From assembly GCA_040255585.1 (NCBI GenBank), contig JBDZVI010000029.1, positions 1 to 32,591 of the forward strand: a stretch of DNA of 32,591 bases, read 5' to 3'. Of this stretch, positions 17,738-25,471 are shown in pieces. The position numbers and the translations under genes were made by a program. The notes under the pieces are model-generated. The model was not told where the DNA came from. It saw only the letters and a list, made by a program, of their open reading frames with translations, and did not search any database. Numbering within the stretch: position 1 is the stretch's first letter; each line of letters begins with the position of its first letter. This stretch comes from JAAYYF01 sp040255585. GTDB lineage: Bacteria; Deinococcota; Deinococci; Deinococcales; Trueperaceae.

Positions 17738-17756
17738 CGGTTATGCGCCGGTTATA
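17738..17756 (-). promoter_or_regulatory. TATAACCG-type direct-repeat operator before the zinc-ribbon/regulator pair
   Basis: On the minus strand, TATAACCG (17756-17749), three bases (GCG), then CATAACCG (17745-17738): the same 11-bp period as before both protease genes, with one mismatch. It is 21 bases upstream of the zinc-ribbon ATG, where a promoter would be expected. This placement suggests autoregulation by the BTAD regulator encoded in the same transcript. Confidence 0.65.
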
Positions 17757-17864
17757 GCCGGGTGGACCTGCCGTCAGAACGGGCACCTGGTCACGACGGA
17801 CCAGATCGCCGAACCGGCAGCCGCCCGCCTTGACAGCGGCCGCGCAGGCATGCGATCGTCCGAT

Positions 17865-17891
17865 CAATCCATAGTAATATGCTATGGATTG
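17865..17891. promoter_or_regulatory. 27-bp perfect palindrome before the siderophore operon
   Basis: Arms CAATCCATAG (17865-17874) and CTATGGATTG (17882-17891) are exact inverted repeats around a 7-base spacer. The spacer contains TAATAT, a plausible -10 element. It lies 83 bases upstream of the siderophore-binding protein gene in an AT-richer patch of otherwise GC-rich DNA. It is probably the operator/promoter of the uptake operon, with a repressor blocking the -10. It does not resemble the usual Fur box or the DtxR/IdeR consensus. Confidence 0.65.
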
Positions 17892-17973
17892 GTTCTGCCA
17901 TCCGCGCGGGGCTAGAAGATCATCACACGCGAACGCTTCCACCCGACCGGGGAAGCCGCGCCAGGAGGAAAAC

Positions 17974-18885
17974 ATGCGCAACATCAGCAGGCGGCTCCGC
18001 GCCGCCACCTTCGCTGCCGTCCTGACCGTGCTCACGGCGGCCTCGGCGCAGACCGTCACCGTGGCGACCGCCCGCGGCGACGTCACCGTCCCCACCAACC
18101 CCGATGTCGTGTTCTCTTACGACTACGACGCCATCGACACCCTCACCGTTCTCGGTATCGCGGTCGACGGCGCGCCGTCCCTCGCCGGGGTGGTGCCCGC
18201 ATGGGCGCAGCTCGACGTCATCAACATCGGCTCCCTATTCGAGCCCGACTACGAGGTAGTCAACGCGGAGCAGCCCGGCCTGATCATCGTGGGCGGCCGC
18301 TCGGCCGCCGTGCATGACGAGCTCGCCAAGCTCGCTCCGACCATCGACCTCTCCGGTTCCGGCGACCTGCTTGCCGACATCCACCGTAACGTGCGGACCT
18401 TGAGCGCCATCTTCGACAAGCAGGCCGACGGCGAGGCCGCGCTCGCAGCCCTAGACGCGAAGATCGCGTCGGTGCGCGCCCAGGTGGCCACCGCCGACAA
18501 CGGCATGCTGATCATGGTCAACGGCGGCAGCCTCTCGGCCATCGCCCCCGACAACCTCCGTGGCCGTTTCCTCCACGAGGTGCTCGGCCTCACGCCGACC
18601 ATCGCGGACGTGCAGTCGGCCACGCACGGCGAGCCCATCAGCTTCGAGTTCCTCCTCGAGCACGACCCGCAGTGGCTCTTCGTGATCGACCGCGACGCCG
18701 CCATCGGTACGGAAGGCGCCCAGCCGGCCGCCGCCGTCCTCGACAACGAGCTCATGCACAACACGACGGCCTGGAAGGATGGGAACGTCGTCTACCTCAA
18801 CCCGTTCAACTGGTACATCGTGCTCGGCACCGGCCTCAGCACGGCCAACGCGATGCTCGACGAGGTCGCGGCCGCGTTCCAGTAA
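17974..18885 (+). CDS. Siderophore ABC transporter substrate-binding protein (FatB/CeuE/YclQ family)
   Basis: A 303-residue periplasmic binding protein. It has an N-terminal Sec signal (MRNISRRLRAATFAAVL...) with a likely cut after A25; there is no lipobox cysteine, so it is predicted soluble. The mature part is a helical-backbone type III binding fold. Seen: the family pattern NPDVVFSYDYDAIDTLTVLGI near the N-terminus, PDYEVVNAEQPGLIIVGGRSA, and the C-terminal WKDGNVVYLNPFNWYIVLGTG. These match ferric-catecholate/petrobactin binders (FatB, CeuE, YclQ). AGGAGG lies six bases before the ATG. It is the first gene of a four-gene uptake operon and is preceded by the 27-bp palindrome. Confidence 0.92.
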   Translation: MRNISRRLRAATFAAVLTVLTAASAQTVTVATARGDVTVPTNPDVVFSYDYDAIDTLTVLGIAVDGAPSLAGVVPAWAQLDVINIGSLFEPDYEVVNAEQPGLIIVGGRSAAVHDELAKLAPTIDLSGSGDLLADIHRNVRTLSAIFDKQADGEAALAALDAKIASVRAQVATADNGMLIMVNGGSLSAIAPDNLRGRFLHEVLGLTPTIADVQSATHGEPISFEFLLEHDPQWLFVIDRDAAIGTEGAQPAAAVLDNELMHNTTAWKDGNVVYLNPFNWYIVLGTGLSTANAMLDEVAAAFQ

Positions 18886-18911
18886 GCAGTAGTAAGCTGT
18901 AGCGCATCATC

Positions 18912-19901
18912 GTGAAGTTGGGAGAGTCGAAGCGTCACGGTCTGCTGCTGGTGGCCGCCACCGTCTTGGTGCTCGTGCTCGCCGTGGTCAGCGTCGCCGT
19001 AGGCGTCTTCGACCTCTCCTGGCAAGGCCTGCTGAAAGGCGGCGAAGAGCGCCTGAACGCGCTGGTGCTCATCGCCAGCCGTATCCCGCGCACCCTCGCC
19101 GTGCTCCTCGTCGGCACGTCCATGGGCGTGGCGGGGCTGCTGATGCAGCTCCTGTCGCGCAACCGCTTCGTGTCGCCGTCGACGGCCGGCACGGTCGAGT
19201 CGGCCAGCCTCGGCATCCTCGTGACCATGCTGGTCACGCCGAACGCGCCGGTGATGGTCAAGATGCTCATCGCGGCCGCCTTCGCGCTGGGCGGCACGGC
19301 GCTCCTGATGCTCATCATCCGGCGCACGCCGCTGCGCTCGCCCCTCGTGGTGCCCCTCATCGGGTTGATGCTCGGGGGTGTCATCGGAGCCGCCACCACC
19401 TTCATCGCCTACCGCTACAACCTCCTGCAGAGCCTCGCGAGCTGGACGACCGGGGACTTCTCCCGCGTGCTGCGCGGGCGTTACGAGCTCCTGTGGGTAT
19501 CGGGCGGCCTGACCATCGTCGCGTACTTCGCCGCCGACCGCTTCACCGTGGCCGGCATGGGCGAGTCGTTCACCAAGAACCTCGGCATCGACTACCGCAA
19601 GGTCATGGTCCTTGGCCTGGTCATCGTCTCCCTCGTTACAGCCGTCAACGTCGTGACGGTCGGCGCGGTGCCGTTCATCGGGCTGGTGGTGCCCAACGTG
19701 GTCAGCCTCCTCGTCGGCGACAACGTCAGGCGCGCCATCCCCTGGATCGCGGTCTTCGGGGCGGGCTTCGTGCTCGCCTGCGACCTGCTCGGGCGGACCC
19801 TGCGCTACCCGTACGAGGTGCCCGTCGGCACGGTCATCGGGGTGGTCGGGGCCGCGCTCTTCCTGTTCCTGTTGCTTAGGCGTTCGTCTCGTGTCGGCTG
19901 A
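18912..19901 (+). CDS. Siderophore ABC transporter permease 1 (FecCD family, FatD/YclN-like)
   Basis: A 329-residue FecCD-type permease with about nine to ten membrane helices. Family motifs seen are RIPRTLAVLLVGTSMGVAGLLMQLLSRNRFVSPSTAG (about 55-95) and VGAVPFIGLVVPNVVSLLVG (about 250-270), the latter being the segment that contacts the ATPase. It pairs with the second permease to form the inner-membrane channel. The start is a GTG 26 bases after the binding-protein stop, with no strong ribosome site, so translation may be coupled. Its 3' end overlaps the next gene by 11 bases. Confidence 0.91.
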   Translation: MKLGESKRHGLLLVAATVLVLVLAVVSVAVGVFDLSWQGLLKGGEERLNALVLIASRIPRTLAVLLVGTSMGVAGLLMQLLSRNRFVSPSTAGTVESASLGILVTMLVTPNAPVMVKMLIAAAFALGGTALLMLIIRRTPLRSPLVVPLIGLMLGGVIGAATTFIAYRYNLLQSLASWTTGDFSRVLRGRYELLWVSGGLTIVAYFAADRFTVAGMGESFTKNLGIDYRKVMVLGLVIVSLVTAVNVVTVGAVPFIGLVVPNVVSLLVGDNVRRAIPWIAVFGAGFVLACDLLGRTLRYPYEVPVGTVIGVVGAALFLFLLLRRSSRVG

Positions 19902-20910
19902 CGCCCGGACCCTCGCGAGGCGGCCCGCCGCCCGCCAACTCGACCGGCGCCGCTGGGGCCGCTTCCCGCCCGCCGTCGTCATCATCGTCCTCTGCGTCAT
20001 CGTGGCTATCTCTATCTACCTGTTCATGACCTTGGGCGCGCGCGGCTCGTGGAGCTTCATCATCCCGTTCCGCGGCCGCAAGGTCCTCGGCATGCTCCTC
20101 GTCGGCACTGCCATATCCGTATCCACCGTCCTCTTCCAGACGGTCACGACGAACCGCATCCTCACCCCGTCGATCATGGGCTTCGACGCCCTCTACATGC
20201 TCCTCCAGACGTGCCTGGCGTTCTTCCTAGGCGCCACCGGCCTCACCCAGCTGGACGGGCGGATGATGTTCGCGATCGAGACCCTCGGCCTCATGTTCTT
20301 CGCCGGCGCGCTCTACTACTGGCTGTTCGTGGTAGGTCATCGCAGCCTGCATCTGCTCGTGCTGGCGGGCATCGTGCTCGGCGTGATGCTGCGCAGCGTC
20401 ACCAACCTGCTGCAACGGGTCATGGACCCGCTCACGTTCGCCGTCTTGCAGGACACGTTCTTCGCCAGCTTCAACACGTTCGACGCCACCCTGCTCCTTC
20501 CCGCTGGGATCGTGGTGGGGGCGGCCCTCTACGGCGCCTGGCGCATGCGCCACACGCTCGACATCCTCGCGCTCGGTCGCGAGATGGCCCTGGGCCTTGG
20601 CGTCGACTACCGCCGCACGGTCACGCAAGCGCTCGCCATCATCACGGCGCTCGTGTCCGTTTCCACTGCTCTGGTGGGGCCGGTGACGTTCTTCGGTCTC
20701 ATCGTCACCAACCTCGCCTACGCCCTACTGCGTTCCTACCGTCACCGGGTGATAATGCCGGCTGCAGCGCTCCTCGCGGCCGTGGTGCTCATCCTCGGGC
20801 AGACGGTGCTGGAGCGCGTCCTGGGCCTGGGCACGAGCCTGTCCGTCATCGTCGAGTTCGCTGGCGGGCTACTCTTCATCTACCTCGTGTTGAGGGGAGT
20901 CGTCAGATGA
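19891..20910 (+). CDS. Siderophore ABC transporter permease 2 (FecCD family, FatC/YclO-like)
   Basis: A 339-residue FecCD-type permease. It has an unusually basic cytoplasmic N-terminus of about 27 residues (ARRPAARQLDRRRWGR) before the first helix. Motifs seen are RGRKVLGMLLVGTAISVSTVLFQTVTTNRILTPSIMGFDALY, and GPVTFFGLIVTNLAYALLR near the C-terminal third (ATPase contact). This TPSIMGFD variant is characteristic of the FatC/CeuC/YclO subgroup. The start is a GTG inside the end of the first permease gene (11-base overlap); the stop overlaps the ATPase start as ATGA. The protein should form a heterodimer with permease 1. Confidence 0.91.
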   Translation: MSADARTLARRPAARQLDRRRWGRFPPAVVIIVLCVIVAISIYLFMTLGARGSWSFIIPFRGRKVLGMLLVGTAISVSTVLFQTVTTNRILTPSIMGFDALYMLLQTCLAFFLGATGLTQLDGRMMFAIETLGLMFFAGALYYWLFVVGHRSLHLLVLAGIVLGVMLRSVTNLLQRVMDPLTFAVLQDTFFASFNTFDATLLLPAGIVVGAALYGAWRMRHTLDILALGREMALGLGVDYRRTVTQALAIITALVSVSTALVGPVTFFGLIVTNLAYALLRSYRHRVIMPAAALLAAVVLILGQTVLERVLGLGTSLSVIVEFAGGLLFIYLVLRGVVR

Positions 20911-21665
20911 TCACCGCCCGCAACTTGACGAAGCGCTACGGCCAGACGGTCGTCCTCGACGACGTCAGCGTCGAGATCCCGCGCGGCGGCGTCACCGCCC
21001 TCATCGGCCCGAACGGCGCCGGCAAGTCGACGCTCCTCTCCCTGGTCGGCCGCCTGCTCAAGGCAGACGGCGGGACCGTCGAGATCGACGGCGTGCCAAC
21101 GCACGGCATGAAGCAGTCGGAGTTCGCCAAGAAGGTGGCCATCCTGCGGCAGGACAACCACCTGGCCGTGCGGCTCACTGTCGAGGACCTCGTCACGTTC
21201 GGCCGCTACCCGCACTCACAGGGCCGCCCCACCCTGGAGGACCGCGGCCACGTCGAGGCCGCCCTCGACTACCTTGAGCTCCAGGACCTGCGCCACCGCT
21301 TCCTCGACGAGCTCTCCGGCGGTCAGCGTCAGCGCGCCTTCGTGGCCATGGTCCTCTGCCAGGACACGGACTACGTGCTCCTCGACGAGCCGCTCGCTAG
21401 CCTCGACATGCGCCACGCCGTCGCCATGATGAAGCGTATGCGGGGCGTCACGGAGGACCTCGGCAAGACCGTCGTCATCGTGTTGCACGACATCAACTTC
21501 GCCGCGTCTTACGCCGACACCATCGTGGCCATGCGCGACGGGCGCATCCTGCAGCACGCCGTCGTCGACGAGGTCATGACCCCCGGCGCGCTTCGCGCGA
21601 TCTACGACGTCGACGTGCACGTCGAGCAGATCGGCGGCAAGCCCATCGGGGTGTACTACAGCTGA
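20907..21665 (+). CDS. Siderophore ABC transporter ATP-binding protein (FatE/YclP/CeuD-like)
   Basis: A 252-residue ATPase. It has Walker A GPNGAGKST (residues about 34-42), Q-loop ILRQDNHL, signature LSGGQRQRAF, Walker B YVLLDEPLASLD and switch histidine VLHDINFA. ILRQDNHLAVRLTVEDLVTFGRYPHSQGR is typical of iron-siderophore ATPases of the YclP/FatE subgroup. I chose the ATG overlapping the permease stop because GGGGAG lies eight bases upstream; the reading frame itself continues far upstream without being coding. It powers uptake through the two permeases. Confidence 0.93.
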   Translation: MITARNLTKRYGQTVVLDDVSVEIPRGGVTALIGPNGAGKSTLLSLVGRLLKADGGTVEIDGVPTHGMKQSEFAKKVAILRQDNHLAVRLTVEDLVTFGRYPHSQGRPTLEDRGHVEAALDYLELQDLRHRFLDELSGGQRQRAFVAMVLCQDTDYVLLDEPLASLDMRHAVAMMKRMRGVTEDLGKTVVIVLHDINFAASYADTIVAMRDGRILQHAVVDEVMTPGALRAIYDVDVHVEQIGGKPIGVYYS

Positions 21666-21726
21666 GAAGGCAGCGTCTGCCGCGTCCAAGACGGTAATCG
21701 CACACAGGTCGGACGCCCCGGTCCCC

Positions 21727-21756
21727 TATATTGCCTCCGAAACCTGCAACGGAGGC
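21727..21756 (+). promoter_or_regulatory. Promoter -10 and ribosome-site hairpin before the DUF4282 gene
   Basis: TATATT (21727-21732) matches five of six bases of a -10 element; no good -35 is seen. It is followed at once by a perfect 7-bp inverted repeat, GCCTCCG (21733-21739) and CGGAGGC (21750-21756), whose right arm contains the GGAGG ribosome site of the DUF4282 gene. In read-through RNA from the siderophore operon the site would be masked. RNA started from the local promoter would lack most of the left arm. Confidence 0.4.
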
Positions 21757-21764
21757 ACCAAGGC

Positions 21765-22082
21765 ATGGATACGCAGTCGTTCTTCTCCAAGCTCTTTGAT
21801 ATGTCGTTCTCGCAGTACGTGACGCCGAGCATCATCCGGATCGTCTTCGTGCTCAGCATCGTCCTCTCCGGCATCGTGGCCATCGGCATCTTCACGACGG
21901 CTTCCTCCACGTTCGGAGCCGGCGGCGCCATCCTCGGTCTCGTCCTCGCGGTGCTCGGCTTCATCCTCTATATCGTGCTCGCCCGCATGGGCCTCGAGGT
22001 AGTGATCGCCCTCTTCCGCATCGCCGAGAACACGCGGGTCATCGCCGACAACGCGCGGCGGTCGAACGGCAGCGGCGACTGA
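21765..22082 (+). CDS. DUF4282 small membrane protein
   Basis: A 105-residue protein that fits the DUF4282 family. It has an amphipathic N-terminus (FFSKLFDMSFSQYVTPSIIR) and two membrane helices (about 24-45 and 52-75) joined by a short glycine-rich turn. A conserved helix follows (RMGLEVVIALFRIAENTRVI) with a polar C-terminus. The family's role is unknown. GGAGG lies nine bases before the ATG. The gene is 99 bases downstream of the siderophore ATPase and has its own likely -10, so it may be both co-transcribed and independently expressed. A strong terminator follows. Confidence 0.85.
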   Translation: MDTQSFFSKLFDMSFSQYVTPSIIRIVFVLSIVLSGIVAIGIFTTASSTFGAGGAILGLVLAVLGFILYIVLARMGLEVVIALFRIAENTRVIADNARRSNGSGD

Positions 22083-22108
22083 GAGCCCGGTCCCACCCAA
22101 CCGAACCA

Positions 22109-22145
22109 AGAAGCCGCCGGCCCATCTCGAGGGCCGGCGGCTTCT
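22109..22145. terminator. Bidirectional intrinsic terminator
   Basis: A perfect 15-bp stem (22109-22123 with 22131-22145) closes a 7-base loop. It is followed on the plus strand by a pyrimidine tail (TCTTCT). It lies between the convergent DUF4282 and PIG-L genes and is the best-formed terminator in the window. Confidence 0.85.
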
Positions 22146-22152
22146 CTTCTAC

Positions 22153-22169
22153 AAGCCTCTACGAGGCTT
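22153..22169 (-). terminator. Second hairpin after the PIG-L gene
   Basis: A perfect 7-bp stem AAGCCTC/GAGGCTT with a 3-base loop, 10 bases after the PIG-L gene stop on the minus strand. It probably works in tandem with the larger hairpin at 22109-22145. Confidence 0.55.
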
Positions 22170-22179
22170 TAGTGCTGCG

Positions 22180-24786
22180 TCACTCCTGCGCGGGCGGGGT
22201 GAGCAGGTTGGCGTAGATGCGGTAGGCGCCCGGCACGTTGTTCTCGATCTCGGTGTGCAGGACGAGGCTCGTGTACGTGTAACGGCCCTTGCCGTAGTCC
22301 GTCGTGAGCATGGAGCCGAGGAAGGGCAGCTCGTCCCACGTGTCGGGCCACTGCCGGTCGGTGACGCTGAAGAGCGGGGTGTAGTGCTCGTCCCACTCCT
22401 GCGCGAAGTACAGACCGCGCTCCTTCACCCAGTTGTCGAAGTCGGCCTGAGTGAGGACGTTCGGGGTGGTCATGATCGGGTTCTCGGGCTCGAGGAACTC
22501 GACCTCGCCGTCGGCGGCGGTGACGCGCGAGAGGAGCGACACGCGGCCGAGCTCGATCTCGTAAGGCGGCACGGACTCAGGGTCCCACGCGTCGGCGGGG
22601 CGGTGGTACTGGACGAGCAGGTTGCCGCCGTCCTCGACCCACTTCATGAGGCGCTGGTTGGCCGCGAACAGGTCGGGGCGGGCGCGGTACGAGTAGATGC
22701 CCACCGCGATGGAGTCGTACTTGCTCAGGTCGCCGGTCGTGAGGTCGTCCTCGGTGAGGAGGTCGACGTTCATGCCGATCTGACGGAGGCCTTCGTAAAC
22801 GCGGTCGGAGCCGCCGTCGACGTAACCGATGCGCAGGTTCGGGTCGAAGGCGACCTCGAGGGCCTGGACGTTGGCGGAGGCGGAGCTCACGAGGTACGTC
22901 TTGCCGATGTGGTCGTAGCTGATGACGCGGGTGTAGTCGGTGCTGGAGGCGTCGCCTTCGGCGCGGACGGCGAAGTCGTAAGCGCCCTCCACCACGCCTT
23001 CACCCGGGGTGAGGGTGAAGCTGGCGCCGCGCGCGTCGCCCTTGCGGTCGAAGCTCAGGGTCACGGAGGCGGGCTCGACGGTCCAACCTTCAGGGGCGTC
23101 GACGGTGAGGACCGTCTCGGCCGGGCCGTTGACGTAGTTCGTGGCGGCCACGCTCATGACGAGGTCGGCGGGGCTGAGGAAGTTGTAGACGAGGTTCTCC
23201 GGGGTGACGCGGAGCGAGATGTCGGGCAGCACGCCGATGATCTCGCGGGAGTCGACGGTGACCTGGACGGGCACGCCGTCGACCTCGTACGAGACGACAC
23301 CGTAGACGTCGCCGGAGGCGCGGAACGGGTTCACGTTGCGGCGGTAGGGGTTGTAGTAGGGGGCGTCGGCCGGAACGGTGACGACGAAGGTCTGCTTGGC
23401 GGTCTGGCCGTTGGTGAGGTTGGCGGGCTCGACGGCTTCCTTCGGCTCGACGGTCCAGCCTTCCGGGGCGACGACGGCGAACGTGACGTTGTCGGCGTTG
23501 ACGTTACCGCCGAGGTAGGCGCTGACCGTCACTTCGGTCGTGCCGCCGCGGGTGAGCTCGGGGTTGGCGGCCACTACGCGCGTGACGAGCGAGAGGGCGC
23601 GGCGGCTCGCCACTTGGAGCTCCAGCTCCTTCTGGGCGAGGCGGAAGTCGATGTCGTAAGCCGTGGCGGCGTCGACGTCGCTCGCGGCGAGCGTCGCGCG
23701 GGCGGCGCGCACGGTGGCGAGGGCGACGGTCAGCTCGCCCTGCACGGCGTCGAAGTTCGGGAACGCGGCGAGGGCGCGGTCGATGGCGGCCTGCGCGTCG
23801 GTAAGGAGACCGGCGAGGGTGGCGTCATCGACCTTGGCGGCCAGGTCGGCCACGGTGTACGGGACGCCCGCGAAGAGCGAGGTGTCGGTCTCGGCGTCCG
23901 TAACGAACGACTGGACGAGGTGGAGGTTGGAGTTGGTCGAGCGCTCGTCGGCCCAGCTGCCCATGTCCTGGCTGCGGTGGTAGGCGCGCGACTGCTGGCC
24001 GAGCTGCTCGTACGTGGCGCCGTAGACCTGGTCGTAACCGCCGGTCGGGATGGAGAGGGTCGTCTCCAGCTCGAAGTCGGCCTGGCCGGAGCCGCGGCCG
24101 CTGGGCAGGTAGAACTTGGCGGCCTGCCAAGGCTCGAGGCCCATCTCGAAGTGCTCGGGGTAGGCGTTCGGGTCGGCGGCGAGGGTGAACGCCTGCTCGG
24201 CCGCGTAGGCCATGGCGCGGTGGTTACCGTGCTGGCCGAAGACGTTCTGGAAGTTGGTGAAGATGACGTCCGGGCGGCTCTGGCGGATGGCGCGGACGAG
24301 CTTCTCCATCATGACGTCCTCGCCCCAGATCTCGAGGGTCTCGACAGCGGACTTGGAGAAGCGGAAGTCGAAGATGGGGTCGTCGAAGCTCTCGCTGAGG
24401 AAGAACAGCTCGACGTTGAAGGCCGCGCTGGCCTGCTCCATCTCCCGGCTGCGCAACACGCCGAGGGCCTGCAGGTACTCGGTGCCGATCGAGTTCTGAC
24501 CACCTTCGCCGCGGTTGGCCGTGACGGTGATGCTGCGCACGCCGAGGCCCTTCGAGAGGAGCGCGATCTGGCTGGAGCGCTCGTCGTCAGGGTGGGCGCC
24601 GACGGTCATGAAGCTGGCGACGGACTTGAGGGGCGTGAGCGCCTCGTAGAGGTCGAGGATGCCGATCTGCGTCTCTTGCTCGAGCACTCGGGCGTCCGTG
24701 CGGCTCTGGGCCGACGCGAACGCGACGAGGAGCGCCATGAGCGAGACTGCCGCCGCGCGAAGAAGGTTCGTGGTCTTCACTTGCAT
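22180..24786 (-). CDS. Exported PIG-L family deacetylase with NEW3-like domains
   Basis: An 868-residue secreted protein. A signal peptide (MQVKTTNLLRAAAVSLMALLVAFASA) ends near residue 26. The PIG-L/LmbE domain (about 45-330) has the zinc motif AHPDDE (H65, D68) and a second site GQHGNHRA (H186, H189), so an N-acetyl-sugar or related deacetylase with the metal site intact is likely. Residues about 480-750 hold two NEW3-like (alpha-galactosidase-associated) beta domains, each with APEGWTVEP. The last 150 residues resemble a class-I amidotransferase-like/ThuA-type fold (YDSIAVGIYSYRARPDL...LLVQYHRP). I chose the start with GGAGG nine bases upstream; a longer frame to 25002 adds only arginine-rich sequence. 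A role in processing extracellular glycans or glycosylated small molecules is inferred. Confidence 0.88.
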   Translation of the reverse strand: MQVKTTNLLRAAAVSLMALLVAFASAQSRTDARVLEQETQIGILDLYEALTPLKSVASFMTVGAHPDDERSSQIALLSKGLGVRSITVTANRGEGGQNSIGTEYLQALGVLRSREMEQASAAFNVELFFLSESFDDPIFDFRFSKSAVETLEIWGEDVMMEKLVRAIRQSRPDVIFTNFQNVFGQHGNHRAMAYAAEQAFTLAADPNAYPEHFEMGLEPWQAAKFYLPSGRGSGQADFELETTLSIPTGGYDQVYGATYEQLGQQSRAYHRSQDMGSWADERSTNSNLHLVQSFVTDAETDTSLFAGVPYTVADLAAKVDDATLAGLLTDAQAAIDRALAAFPNFDAVQGELTVALATVRAARATLAASDVDAATAYDIDFRLAQKELELQVASRRALSLVTRVVAANPELTRGGTTEVTVSAYLGGNVNADNVTFAVVAPEGWTVEPKEAVEPANLTNGQTAKQTFVVTVPADAPYYNPYRRNVNPFRASGDVYGVVSYEVDGVPVQVTVDSREIIGVLPDISLRVTPENLVYNFLSPADLVMSVAATNYVNGPAETVLTVDAPEGWTVEPASVTLSFDRKGDARGASFTLTPGEGVVEGAYDFAVRAEGDASSTDYTRVISYDHIGKTYLVSSASANVQALEVAFDPNLRIGYVDGGSDRVYEGLRQIGMNVDLLTEDDLTTGDLSKYDSIAVGIYSYRARPDLFAANQRLMKWVEDGGNLLVQYHRPADAWDPESVPPYEIELGRVSLLSRVTAADGEVEFLEPENPIMTTPNVLTQADFDNWVKERGLYFAQEWDEHYTPLFSVTDRQWPDTWDELPFLGSMLTTDYGKGRYTYTSLVLHTEIENNVPGAYRIYANLLTPPAQE

Positions 24787-25201
24787 CAGGTTGTGCCTCC
24801 GTGGGTGTTCGAGGTTGGTCCAGGGCCCGGTCTCGTTCCCTGTCCAGCGGCGGCCGGCGCTAGCCGACCTGACCTGGAGTGGCGTGCGGCCTGTCCTGCG
24901 CTCTTGGGAACCTTCACCTCCGCGGCCCTGAAGTGTGGTCGAAGGCGGTCGGGCGCGATTTCGCCGACGACGCGTTCTCGGACTATGAAACACCTTTAGC
25001 AATGGGGTTTCTAAATGTCCCTACGAAAGCCTACGGGGGTGCCGCGGGGATGTCAACCGAGCGGTGCGGCGAAGTGGTACACACGCGCTTCATGAGCGCC
25101 GCTAAGGCTCCCCTGGCGAGCGGCGGACGCGAGAACGCGCTTGCCGCTTCCGATGTGGCGTGCGCGCCATGCCGAAGCGAACTGCATGGTAAACTGCTAC
25201 C
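24787..25201. other. Intergenic region between the PIG-L and VapBC genes
   Basis: No convincing gene. An open frame at 24879-25205 has no family features or ribosome site. The region should carry the PIG-L promoter on the minus strand and the VapB promoter on the plus strand. An AT-richer patch at 24984-25030 includes an imperfect inverted repeat (GAAACACC at 24987-24994 and GGGGTTTC at 25004-25011, seven of eight paired), a candidate PIG-L regulatory site. Confidence 0.4.
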
Positions 25202-25203
25202 AT
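25186..25203 (+). promoter_or_regulatory. VapB promoter/operator overlapping its start codon
   Basis: ATGGTA (25186-25191) and TACCAT (25198-25203) form a perfect 6-bp inverted repeat whose right arm includes the first bases of the VapB ATG. A -10-like TAAACT (25190-25195) lies six bases before the ATG, so the transcript would begin at the start codon (leaderless). A second TTACCA follows at 25209-25214. AbrB-type antitoxins usually repress their own operon at such palindromes. Confidence 0.55.
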
Positions 25204-25471
25204 GATTGTTACCATGGATTCTGCCGGAAGGCTGGTCATCCCTAAGGGGCTGCGCGAGGCAGCTGGCCTACGGGCCGGCGTTCCGTTGGAGGTGGTAGCG
25301 CGCGACGGTCGCATCGAGATCGAGCCCGCGCCCGCCGCGGTGGAGCTGTTCCTTAAAGCAGGCATCGGCGTGGCGCGCATCGGCGCCGGGCCGGAGGGCG
25401 CGGAACCGGAGTTGACGGCCGCAGACGTGGAAGCAGTAAGGGATGATCTGCGAGCCGAGCGTGGGCGCTAG
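25202..25471 (+). CDS. vapB: AbrB/SpoVT-type antitoxin (VapB-like)
   Basis: An 89-residue protein with an N-terminal swapped-hairpin AbrB domain (MIVTMDSAGRLVIPKGLREAAGLRAG...EVVARDGRIEIEP, residues 1-43), the DNA-binding part. A C-terminal tail (about 44-89), rich in Glu and Ala, would wrap the toxin. There is no Shine-Dalgarno; the -10-like element six bases upstream suggests leaderless translation. It overlaps the PIN-domain toxin gene by 29 bases, the usual antitoxin-first layout. It neutralises the toxin and probably represses the operon. Confidence 0.88.
   Translation: MIVTMDSAGRLVIPKGLREAAGLRAGVPLEVVARDGRIEIEPAPAAVELFLKAGIGVARIGAGPEGAEPELTAADVEAVRDDLRAERGR

Noticed and set aside
17738..17891. 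A Fur box in the region before the siderophore operon
   Set aside because: No GATAAT-type hexamer triplet is present. The palindrome there has a different sequence.
22255..24999. A 914-codon open frame on the plus strand opposite the PIG-L gene
   Set aside because: It is a high-GC antisense shadow: Val/Glu/Gly/Arg-rich with no domains, while the minus strand has a signal peptide and catalytic motifs.
24787..25002. A longer PIG-L protein starting at 25002
   Set aside because: The added 72 residues are Arg/Pro-rich and would put the signal peptide internally. The start at 24786 has GGAGG at a good distance.
24879..25205. A 108-codon frame between the PIG-L and VapB genes
   Set aside because: No ribosome site, no recognisable domain, and it runs through both expected promoter regions.
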